Assembly (NCBI GenBank): GCA_036402155.1
Contig: DASWTL010000274.1
Coordinates: 1 to 27,850, forward strand
Length of the DNA: 27,850 nt
Source of the DNA: DASWTL01 sp036402155
GTDB taxonomy: Bacteria > Bacteroidota > Bacteroidia > Sphingobacteriales > Sphingobacteriaceae
Direction of reading: 5' to 3'
Both the position numbers and the translations under genes were made by a program. The first letter of the stretch is position 1; each line of letters starts with the position of its first letter. The notes beneath the pieces are model-generated. The model was given only the letters and a program-made list of their open reading frames with translations. It was not told the origin of the DNA and did no database searches. Positions 14,954-21,977 of this stretch are shown here, in pieces.

Positions 14954-16612
14954 TCAGCCGGAAAACTGATCCTGGTCAGCCTGATCATACAATAAATAAG
15001 TATACTGATTAACCATTCTGTCGGAATCAAACCCTGCATTTACATCAAGTGAAGCTCTTTTAATTATCTCAATCCATTCACTAATTGATTTGTAATACAT
15101 TGGAATTATTTTACGTTCAAGTAGATCAAGGAGATTCCGGGCTTCTTCCCGGTCATTTTCTGCTGTATACTGATTGGTTTTAGCCGGGCGAATGATAAAG
15201 CAATTCTTAGTATCTACTGCAAATTCAGGTATCCAGCCATCCGGAAAGGAAACATTCATGCTGCAGTTCATTGCTGCACTCATTCCGCTTGTGCCTGAAG
15301 CTTCATGATACATTCTCGGAGTATTAAGCCATATATCAGAACCCTTTTTCAACATGGCAGAAAGTTGAAGTTCATAACCGGTTAGTACAGCACAATTAGG
15401 CTGAAATTCTGTTAGCGACCGGATGCGATTAAACAAGGTAATGCCGGCCTGATCTTCAGGGTAGGGTTTTCCTGCCCATATAACCTGAACAGGATATCGT
15501 TTGGAGTTAATAATATTCAAAAACCTGTCCCAGTCATAAAGCAATAAGTCTGCACGTTTATAGGGCGCAATGCGCCTTGCCCAAACGATGGTAAGTATAT
15601 CCACATCAAACAGTTTACCGCACTGATCGGCTACAACAGTAAATAACTGCTTTTTAAGCGTTTTTTTTCTGTCAATAATGGCGTAATCGTCATTGGCAAT
15701 GAGTGCTGTTTCCAGTTCATGATCTGCCCAGTATTTTCTGTTCTGCGCATTTGTAATAGAAATGATATCACAAATTCCAGCGGTTCTTTTCCATATATTC
15801 CTGGTTACTTCCCCGTTAATTTTAGATACGCCGTTTGCTTTACCCGACATTCTTAGCGCGGTTTCAGTGTAATTAAGCGTCGGGCTATCATTATTTAGAA
15901 ATTCACGTACCATCAGTACCGGTAAGTCTGAAAAGAATGACATCTCCTCCAGAAGTTTGAACGAATGTTCTTCGTTTCCCGCTTTTTCAGGGGTGTGAAT
16001 GGTGAACACTAATCGTTTTTGTACCTCTTTCAGGTCCTGATACTTTCTGTAAAGCTGAAATGCCAAAGGCAGGGCATGCCCTTCATTAAGGTGGTAAACA
16101 TCAGGTTGAATTTCAAGTAATTCCAGTAGAGCTGCCCCTCCCGAGCCAAGAAGAATGGACTGGGCGATCCGTGTTGGTTCATTCGGATCATAAAGTCGGT
16201 GTGAAATGGTTCTTGAAAGATAGTCGTTCTCCGGAATATCAGTGGTCATCAGGTATAACGGAACAGTGCCAAAAGTTTCCGGGTCTAATCGCATCACCTT
16301 TACCTGTACCGGGGCATCATGTACTGTAATGGCGAATTGTATTCCGGTGTCCTCCAGAAATGAGTAATGTTTGCGAATAAATTCCGGCTTCATGGAGGCG
16401 TCATTATCACGCACCTGGTCATAATAGCCGTAACTCCATAAAATTCCGATAGCGGTAATATTTTGTCCAAGAGAATAAGCGCTGCGCAAATGAGATCCGG
16501 CAAGGAAACCCAGACCTCCGCTATAGATCTTCAGGGCCTGATCAATAGCATATTCCATCGAAAAATAAGCAACAGTTACTGGATAATCCGTATCAGGTTT
16601 GTAAGGAACCAT
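14954..16612 (-). CDS. short alpha-glucan phosphorylase (GT35) with Ser in place of the PLP lysine
   Basis: 552 residues, typical for the short GT35 group (AYFSMEYAIDQALKIYSGGLGFLAGSH start; VWARRIAPYKRADLLL; NTPRMYHEASGTSG). Family members release glucose-1-phosphate from alpha-glucans with phosphate, using PLP bound to a Lys that follows G-T-S-G-M in short forms. Here the codon is AGT, so the residue is S445 (GTSGMSAAMN). Either this subfamily binds PLP without the Schiff base, or it is not a phosphorylase in the strict sense. The rest of the active-site region (DGWIPEF) is well kept, which argues against simple decay. It is the first gene of a minus-strand operon with the small protein and a Usp, under a dyad-bearing promoter, and divergent from the UspA at 16991. 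Confidence 0.85.
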   Translation of the reverse strand: MVPYKPDTDYPVTVAYFSMEYAIDQALKIYSGGLGFLAGSHLRSAYSLGQNITAIGILWSYGYYDQVRDNDASMKPEFIRKHYSFLEDTGIQFAITVHDAPVQVKVMRLDPETFGTVPLYLMTTDIPENDYLSRTISHRLYDPNEPTRIAQSILLGSGGAALLELLEIQPDVYHLNEGHALPLAFQLYRKYQDLKEVQKRLVFTIHTPEKAGNEEHSFKLLEEMSFFSDLPVLMVREFLNNDSPTLNYTETALRMSGKANGVSKINGEVTRNIWKRTAGICDIISITNAQNRKYWADHELETALIANDDYAIIDRKKTLKKQLFTVVADQCGKLFDVDILTIVWARRIAPYKRADLLLYDWDRFLNIINSKRYPVQVIWAGKPYPEDQAGITLFNRIRSLTEFQPNCAVLTGYELQLSAMLKKGSDIWLNTPRMYHEASGTSGMSAAMNCSMNVSFPDGWIPEFAVDTKNCFIIRPAKTNQYTAENDREEARNLLDLLERKIIPMYYKSISEWIEIIKRASLDVNAGFDSDRMVNQYTYLLYDQADQDQFSG

Positions 16613-16639
16613 TGCTTAATCCTGTTTAAACTTCACGAG

Positions 16640-16704
16640 GCAAGTTAAATGTTGAATTTTTCAAGCTGACTGATCAGGATCAGCAATAGCCATGATAATA
16701 ATCG
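16640..16704 (-). promoter_or_regulatory. predicted phosphorylase-operon promoter with tandem FNR-like dyads
   Basis: Dyad TGAT-CAGG-ATCA at 16671-16682 (centre 16676.5, extended to CTGAT-N4-ATCAG) lies 22 bp from a near-match TGAT-AATA-ATCG at 16693-16704 (centre 16698.5). Reading leftwards, TAACTTGC begins 29.5 bp beyond the proximal centre (16647 to 16640); it fits TAnnTTTR poorly (two mismatches). Confidence 0.55.
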
Positions 16705-16722
16705 GAATTCAGAAAAAAGTAC

Positions 16723-16787
16723 TGACGAGGATCAGTTCCCGGGGTGATAGAATTCAGCATTTATTTAAAACCTGTTTGCCAGATTTG
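16723..16787 (+). promoter_or_regulatory. predicted UspA promoter with tandem FNR-like dyads
   Basis: Dyad TGAC-GAGG-ATCA at 16723-16734 (centre 16728.5) is followed 22 bp later by a near-match TGAT-AGAA-TTCA at 16745-16756 (centre 16750.5). CAGATTTG at 16780-16787 fits TAnnTTTG with one mismatch and begins 29.5 bp beyond the proximal centre. The predicted leader is long, about 200 nt, and contains the palindrome at 16944-16965. Confidence 0.6.
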
Positions 16788-16990
16788 ACTTATTATAATA
16801 TACACTTTAAATAGAAAACCATTGGAAAAATTAGGGGTCTGCGAAGTAATCCCGAGAAGGAAAACCTGGAAAGATTCTTCGATCGCTAAAAATTTCATGA
16901 TGTAAAGATCTCACTAAGATAAGACTTCAGGCAGGCTTCATTATTCTGAAGAAATTTCTTCAGAACTATCAAAAAATAAATTGTATTCTC
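16788..16990 (+). other. long untranslated leader before UspA, with a 22-bp perfect palindrome
   Basis: The 378-bp gap between the phosphorylase and UspA starts (16613-16990) holds the two promoter dyad pairs in its left half. The right half, from 16788, has no ORF. Its one clear element is a perfect palindrome at 16944-16965 with arms TTCTGAAGAAA and TTTCTTCAGAA, ending 25 bp before the ATG. In RNA it would form a stem close to the ribosome entry site; in DNA it could be an operator. Confidence 0.5.
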
Positions 16991-17881
16991 ATGAAAAAGA
17001 TCCTTGTACTTACAGACTTTTCGTACAGTTCATTTAATGCGGCCCGTTATGCGGTCATGCTGGCCGGAACTTTTAACAGTTGCCGGATCATTCTCTACAA
17101 TTCATTTGTATACATACCTATTACATCTGAGGGAGCTCTTCCGGGTGCAATGGATGTGACTGCTTTTGAAGAAGAAAGTATGAGCCGTTTAAGAGATGTA
17201 GAAATTTCCCTGGCCCCATTCCAAAAGTTTGGAACCTCAATTGAATGCCGGACAGATCAGCGTCCATTGGTAAAGGCGGCAGAAGAGATGGTCCGTAATG
17301 AATCGGTAGACCTGACAGTGGCTGGAAGTAAGGGCCGATCTGTACCGGGTGATCTTTTTTTTGGAAGCAATACAGTTAACCTGATCAATCATTTTCATAT
17401 GCCCCTGTTAATCATACCGCCCAAAGCTATTTATGAACCGGTAATGAGCGCAGTTTTTGCCTGTGAACTGAATCAGGTAGAAAAAATACCTGTAAATACA
17501 ATCCGGACATTCATTCGGGAGCTTCAGTGTAAGCTTTTTATTCTTAATATTGATAAGCATAGTGAGGATCAACTGAATACCGACCAAATACTGCAGATGT
17601 CAAAACTTCATGAGTTAATGGATGATACCCATCCGGAATATCATTATACCAACAATAGGAATATAGATGAAGGGATCAGCCAGTTTTGCGAAAAGCACCA
17701 GGCCGGTGTATTGATACTTATTCATAAAAAATATGGTTTCCTGCATAAACTGCTACATAGCAGCATTACCAGAAAAATGGCTACGCATGCCGCCATTCCA
17801 TTGCTGGTATTAAAAGAGACTTCGGAGTATCAGGGTTCAGAGCCAGAGGTGGAAACTCAACAGGAAGCCAGGAATGCTTAA
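16991..17881 (+). CDS. tandem-domain UspA universal stress protein with intact ATP motif
   Basis: 296 residues with two Usp domains: 1-148 (MKKILVLTDFSYSSFNAARYA to MPLLIIPPK) and about 153-275 (SAVFACELNQVEK to IPLLVLKET), then an acidic tail. The first domain carries a complete G-2x-G-9x-G-S nucleotide signature at G112, G115 and G125 (AGSKGRSVPGDLFFGSN), so unlike the other Usp proteins in the window this one probably binds ATP. The second domain lacks the signature. It heads a two-gene transcript with the coiled-coil protein at 17915 (33-bp gap) under the dyad-bearing promoter at 16723-16787. Confidence 0.94.
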   Translation: MKKILVLTDFSYSSFNAARYAVMLAGTFNSCRIILYNSFVYIPITSEGALPGAMDVTAFEEESMSRLRDVEISLAPFQKFGTSIECRTDQRPLVKAAEEMVRNESVDLTVAGSKGRSVPGDLFFGSNTVNLINHFHMPLLIIPPKAIYEPVMSAVFACELNQVEKIPVNTIRTFIRELQCKLFILNIDKHSEDQLNTDQILQMSKLHELMDDTHPEYHYTNNRNIDEGISQFCEKHQAGVLILIHKKYGFLHKLLHSSITRKMATHAAIPLLVLKETSEYQGSEPEVETQQEARNA

Positions 17882-17914
17882 ACTCACCTTTAAAGAGTAA
17901 AAAAGATATATCAT

Positions 17915-18343
17915 ATGGAAACAATTATTGATCAGCAATTATCGGACGAGCTTCAGGATATGTTCCTTCAAAATAAGCTTTGGTTATCGGATATCCTTTT
18001 CTACGAAGATGAAGTGCGGTTTTTTCGAAATATGTTCGATAAAGCATTCTCACAAGCATTGAATGACCATCACTTAAACCAGGTTCAGCATATAGATTCG
18101 GAAATTACCGCCCTGAAAAACTACCTGGACGAATTGAAGAATATGGTGTTGGATCACCGCCGGCTGCTGGAATCCCTGCTGGATAAATCAAAAGAAACCA
18201 TAGGACTTGATTTGATTGAAGAGAATACCAGGATAATTGAAAAAATCAAGGAACTGTTTTTGTCTGTTCAAACTGTTAAAGCAAAACTGGTGGGGTTGGT
18301 TGAAAGTGCACGTGAAGGGAATGTACACCTGCTGGGTGAATAG
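17915..18343 (+). CDS. coiled-coil protein, paralogue of the one at 1224
   Basis: 142 residues, charged and helical throughout, with no signal peptide or membrane segment. It shares the early block (LWLSDILFYEDEVRFFRN against WLSETEYISNEIRFLKD), the length and the helical layout of the protein encoded at 1224-1637. Heptad-like spacing is clear around residues 60-125. No named family recognised. It follows UspA by 33 bp and is almost certainly cotranscribed with it. The paralogue lies beside another Usp gene and hsp20, so the pair looks like a stress-island component of unknown job, perhaps a scaffold or partner of Usp proteins. Confidence 0.8.
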   Translation: METIIDQQLSDELQDMFLQNKLWLSDILFYEDEVRFFRNMFDKAFSQALNDHHLNQVQHIDSEITALKNYLDELKNMVLDHRRLLESLLDKSKETIGLDLIEENTRIIEKIKELFLSVQTVKAKLVGLVESAREGNVHLLGE

Positions 18344-18387
18344 ATAAAAACTTTACCCGGCAGATGCAGCCAGTAAATAGCTGCTGT

Positions 18388-19113
18388 CTATTTATATTCG
18401 AATAACCACTTTAAAGGGGAATAAGGTGTTTTAACCGCCAGTTTATATTGCTTTATGCATCTTTCCCTGATTAAATCTACTGCCTCTTCAATTGAATCTG
18501 TTAGTAAATACAATTTTCTGTCGGTATCTGATATTGCACCCTGGGCATACATTAAGTCGATATGTTCCAATAATTCGCGATGAAAATCCTTGCAGAAGAT
18601 TATTATTGGAAAATCTTTTATTTTTTTGGTTTGAATTAAAGTTAGTGCTTCAAAATATTCATCCATTGTACCGTAACCGCCGGGCATAACCACAAAAGCG
18701 TACGAGTATTTAATTAAAAGTATTTTGCGAACAAAGAACTGTTTAATGCTTACCCATTTATCAAGGTACTTATTGGGTTTTTGTTCACGTGGTAAATGGA
18801 TATTACATCCTACCGACCTCCCGCCAACATCTTTGGCGCCCCGGTTTGCTGCCTCCATTAACCCGGGGCCACCGCCGGTCATTATGGTAAATCCCAGCTT
18901 AGCAAATTCGGCAGCAATCTTCCTTGTCAGTTTATAATACTCATGGTCCTCCTTAAACCGCGCGGATCCAAAGAAAGTAATGCAGGGACCTGCAAAATGT
19001 AATGCCCTGAACCCTTTTATAAGCTGGAAAAAAGTCTTGATACAGAATGTAAACTCCTTCCAACGCGACTGCGGTCCCTCAAGAAATTGAATTTCCGATT
19101 TTGAAGTTTCCAT
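18388..19113 (-). CDS. LOG-family protein (nucleotide 5'-monophosphate phosphoribohydrolase type)
   Basis: 241 residues from the ATG at 19113, which has an AGAAG-like ribosome site. A GTG at 19176 would add 21 residues that look non-homologous. The Rossmann-like fold is shown by ITFFGSAR, MTGGGPGLMEAANRGAKD and the signature PGGYGTMDEYFE (P-G-G-x-G-T-x-x-E), which binds the nucleotide phosphate and holds the catalytic Glu. Family members release the base from AMP or cytokinin-type nucleotides. The gene converges on the coiled-coil gene (44-bp gap, only weak hairpins). It has no FNR-like dyad in the 269 bp upstream, so it is probably not part of the island's regulon. Confidence 0.88.
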   Translation of the reverse strand: METSKSEIQFLEGPQSRWKEFTFCIKTFFQLIKGFRALHFAGPCITFFGSARFKEDHEYYKLTRKIAAEFAKLGFTIMTGGGPGLMEAANRGAKDVGGRSVGCNIHLPREQKPNKYLDKWVSIKQFFVRKILLIKYSYAFVVMPGGYGTMDEYFEALTLIQTKKIKDFPIIIFCKDFHRELLEHIDLMYAQGAISDTDRKLYLLTDSIEEAVDLIRERCIKQYKLAVKTPYSPLKWLFEYK

Positions 19114-19382
19114 AATCTTCTGAATGCTTATATAAACTTCGCAAATGCCAGAGTTTAAAATAAGAACTAAGGTCACTTTTAAAAATGATTCTGGTTGGTT
19201 GAGAGAAGACTTAATGTGAAATGCTAAATCATCCTTGAAATAATAGCTGTTAAAATAATAGTTTTACTGGTGTTTGTTTTTCATTTATGAGCTTTATATT
19301 GTACAATTGATGAATATTGAGGAGTGGCAAAAGGTACACGATTTATTGCCAATAAGGGAAGAACTAAGCCATATGAGTCAAC

Positions 19383-20237
19383 ATGAAACCTTATTTACTT
19401 GACGTTAAATCTTTATTAAAAGATTCCATTCATGTTAAAGAGATACATGAAAAGCATCTTAATGATGAATTTCACTTTCATAATGCATATGAAATTGCAC
19501 TAATTATAAAAAGCAGTGGTAAGAGGGTAATAGGAGATTGTATTGAAGATTTTACTGATGGTGATCTTGTCATCATGGGTCCTCATCTTCCTCATGTTTC
19601 TTACACTAACAGTAATGATAGTCCTAAGGTTCACGCTCTGGTTATTTATTTTCACCCGGATTGGCTAACCGATGTCCACCTGAATTCTGCAGATTTCGCC
19701 AGATTTAGAGAATTAGTTGATGATATGAACCGGGGGATAAAGATCCTGGGTAAAACAAGGATGAAAGTAATCAGGGGCATCTTAAAGCTTAAGAATTATA
19801 AAGGGCTGCAACGAATTATTTCTATACTGGAGATCTTAGAAATGATTTCGGCATCAAAGGAATATGTTTGCCTGGCTAGTGAGGGGTATTCAAATTCATT
19901 CAGCCAAAAAGATGTAAAGCGTATGGATCAGGTTTATAAGTATGTGATGGAACATTTTACAGATGACATAGGGCTTAATGAAATTGCTTCTATAGCAAAT
20001 ATGACTCCTACTGCTTTTTGTAAGTTTTTTAAAATTAAAACCAGTAAGACTTTTTCAAATTTTGTAAATGAAGTTCGTATTGGTTATGCCTGTAAATTAC
20101 TTTGTGACGAAAATCTAAGTGTATCGCAGATCTGCTTCAAGTGCGGATTTAATAATTTAACAAACTTCAATAAGAACTTTAAACATTTTACTAAGATGGT
20201 GCCTACAAGGTATAAGGCCTCATTGAAAGTGAGATAA
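19383..20237 (+). CDS. AraC-family transcriptional regulator with N-terminal cupin
   Basis: 284 residues. The N-terminal cupin-like sensor domain (about 20-100) has FHFHNAYEIALI and a GDLVIMGPHLPHVSY strand. The C-terminal AraC double helix-turn-helix (about 185-282) has DDIGLNEIASIANMTPTAFCKFFKIKTSKTFSNFVNEVRI and the typical end QICFKCGFNNLTNFNKNFKHFTKMVPTRYK. The frame has a stop just upstream (19374), so ATG 19383 is the earliest ATG start. The cupin probably binds a sugar-like effector. Genes of this group usually activate a neighbouring catabolic operon, here the one at 20695-27850, but a 457-bp spacer separates them. Confidence 0.93.
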   Translation: MKPYLLDVKSLLKDSIHVKEIHEKHLNDEFHFHNAYEIALIIKSSGKRVIGDCIEDFTDGDLVIMGPHLPHVSYTNSNDSPKVHALVIYFHPDWLTDVHLNSADFARFRELVDDMNRGIKILGKTRMKVIRGILKLKNYKGLQRIISILEILEMISASKEYVCLASEGYSNSFSQKDVKRMDQVYKYVMEHFTDDIGLNEIASIANMTPTAFCKFFKIKTSKTFSNFVNEVRIGYACKLLCDENLSVSQICFKCGFNNLTNFNKNFKHFTKMVPTRYKASLKVR

Positions 20238-20694
20238 TGACATCTGAAAGTTGATTATGCAATAATTGCAGGCTTTTTCGAGACATGTCCGGGGCAGCTT
20301 CGCTGATCTTACGTTCAGGAACGTAGGATCGTCGAACGTGGGTACAACCTGTCTCCTAGCAGAGTATTTTCTTTATAAACATCTATACTACCAATTGCGG
20401 GAGTGTCCTCATCTGGTTTTTATATCCAGTTCTATCACTGGCTTACAAGCTAACGTAAAAGTACAGCAACGCAGTTAATGAATATCGTTTAATTAGCTTA
20501 TAATAAGAGTTTATATAGCACTTTAGCAAAATGGCTCCTGGTAAAAAAATGATAAAATAGTTTAAGTGTTGGATAATATACGTACAATATTGCGTAACAA
20601 ATGTGTGTAGATTTACAATATAGAAAAGGGAAGATAATATTAATAATGCTACATCGATATTAGTGATCCCTGTTTATTTTAGATGTGAAAAAAG
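20238..20694. other. 457-bp spacer between AraC gene and catabolic operon
   Basis: No convincing gene. It contains the nested inverted repeat at 20280-20355 (separate entry), an AT-rich stretch from about 20480, and a direct repeat TACAATAT at 20583-20590 and 20614-20621 (31 bp apart) that could be a regulator site upstream of the operon. A 70-codon ORF at 20266-20478 runs through the hairpin and resembles nothing I know. No TGAY-N4-RTCA dyad was seen. Confidence 0.6.
20280..20355. repeat. nested imperfect inverted repeat, about 76 nt
   Basis: The inner stem 20305-20316 with 20319-20330 pairs GATCTTACGTTC with GAACGTAGGATC (one G-U type pair). It extends through a 2-nt internal mismatch to TTCG/CGAA (20299-20302 with 20333-20336). 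An outer stem pairs GAGACA (20280-20285) with TGTCTC (20350-20355), and TGTCC (20286-20290) with GG-t-ACA (20341-20346), with small bulges. It has no T tract. It could be a structured RNA, a palindromic repeat element or a relic end of a mobile element. Confidence 0.55.
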
Positions 20695-21924
20695 ATGAAT
20701 AAAGAAATTTCTAAAACGCCTCTTCATCGGAGAGAATTTTTGACTATGGCAGGAGTTACTGCGGCTGCATTTGCAGTTTCACCACGTTTTGCATTTGCTG
20801 AAGAATCCCGAAGTGACCGCAAGATCCGCATCGGAATAATAGGAGGAGGTTTTGGTACAGGCTTCAATTTTCATGAACACCCTAACTGTATTGTTGAGGC
20901 AGTGAGTGATCTTCGTTCGGACCGGCGTGAAAAGCTGATGCAAGTTTATAAATGCTCAAAAAGCTATGAGTCGTTGGAAAAACTGTTGCTTGATCCAAAA
21001 GTAGAGGCTGTTTTTATTGCAACTCCGGCCCCTGATCACGCCCGCCATGTACTAGCTTCATTAAAGGCCGGAAAACATGTATTATGTGCTGTTCCCGCAG
21101 CAATGACGCTGGACGAGTGCGATGATTTAAGAGATGCAGTTCGTAGTACAGGTTTGACTTATATGATGGCAGAAACCAGTACATACCGCCAGAATACAAT
21201 TTCTGCTAAGAAATTTTACAAAGAAGGCGCGTTTGGTGATATTTTCAGTGCTGCTGCAGAATATAACCATCCCGGCCTGGAAACTTACTTTTTTGCAAAT
21301 GGCAAACCAACATGGAGACATGGCTTACCTCCAATGCTTTACCCTACTCATTGTACATCATTTTTAATTGCTGTAACCGGCGAAAGATTAACTGAAGTAA
21401 GTTGTCTGGGCTGGGGAGATGATAGTCTTCTATTAAAGGATAATCCATATAAAAATCCTTTCTGGAATGAAACGGCATTTTTTAAAACAAATAGGAATAC
21501 GCCATTTAGGGTAGAAGTAAACTGGAAAGGAGCTTTAAGAGAAGCAGAGCGGGGTGAGTGGCGGGGAAGTAAGATGAGTTTCTTTTCATCTCCAGGTGGT
21601 ACGGAAGAATCTACTATTGTTCGTTCAGCAGATACCCTGGGACAGGATGATGCGGGATTTAAAAATAAAAAAAACACAGTAGAAGTATTTAAACAACCGC
21701 TGTGGTGGAAAACAGATATGCTACCAGAACCCTTGCGTCATAACAGTGGCCATGGCGGATCTCACACATTTATAACACATGAGTTTATTGATGCGCTTGT
21801 AAATAACCGTCAGCCTGAAGTTAATATTTATGAAGCATTGGCATACACGGCGCCTGGAATTGTGGCACATAAATCTGCACTGAAAGGTGGAGTACATATG
21901 AAAATACCAAATTTCGATAAGTAG
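20695..21924 (+). CDS. Tat-exported Gfo/Idh/MocA-family protein
   Basis: 409 residues. A twin-arginine signal (HRREFLTMAGVTAAAFAV, residues 11-28, cleavage near AFA-EE at about 35) directs the folded protein to the periplasm. The NAD(P)-binding Rossmann domain (45-165) has GIIGGGFGTG and FIATPAPDHARHVLASLKAGKHV. The usual E-K-P motif reads A-V-P (V133 replaces the catalytic Lys), and the later D-x-G-x-H-type motif reads Y-P-T-H. It therefore may not be a classical dehydrogenase; Tat-exported relatives often carry a tightly bound cofactor and act as lyases, hydrolases or oxidoreductases on sugars. It is the first gene of the operon; the aminotransferase follows after 53 bp. No promoter could be fixed with confidence. 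Confidence 0.9.
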   Translation: MNKEISKTPLHRREFLTMAGVTAAAFAVSPRFAFAEESRSDRKIRIGIIGGGFGTGFNFHEHPNCIVEAVSDLRSDRREKLMQVYKCSKSYESLEKLLLDPKVEAVFIATPAPDHARHVLASLKAGKHVLCAVPAAMTLDECDDLRDAVRSTGLTYMMAETSTYRQNTISAKKFYKEGAFGDIFSAAAEYNHPGLETYFFANGKPTWRHGLPPMLYPTHCTSFLIAVTGERLTEVSCLGWGDDSLLLKDNPYKNPFWNETAFFKTNRNTPFRVEVNWKGALREAERGEWRGSKMSFFSSPGGTEESTIVRSADTLGQDDAGFKNKKNTVEVFKQPLWWKTDMLPEPLRHNSGHGGSHTFITHEFIDALVNNRQPEVNIYEALAYTAPGIVAHKSALKGGVHMKIPNFDK

Positions 21925-21977
21925 GTAATTATAAAAAGCTAATCTGCTAACAGGCGTAAGTCTCTTAAAATAAATAA

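Noticed and set aside
18366..18393. Weak hairpins between the coiled-coil gene and LOG (GCAGC/GCTGC and AAATAG/CTATTT)
   Set aside because: Short stems, large loops, no T tract and overlap with the LOG stop codon; not convincing as terminators.
19114..19176. GTG start for the LOG protein, adding 21 residues
   Set aside because: The extra residues do not look like the family, and the ATG at 19113 has a purine-rich ribosome site.
19308..19319. TGAT-GAAT-ATTG upstream of the AraC gene
   Set aside because: Two mismatches in the right half and no partner 22 bp away; not counted as a dyad.
20266..20478. 70-codon ORF between the AraC gene and the catabolic operon
   Set aside because: It runs through the large inverted repeat, has no ribosome site or recognisable family, and its composition looks like non-coding DNA.
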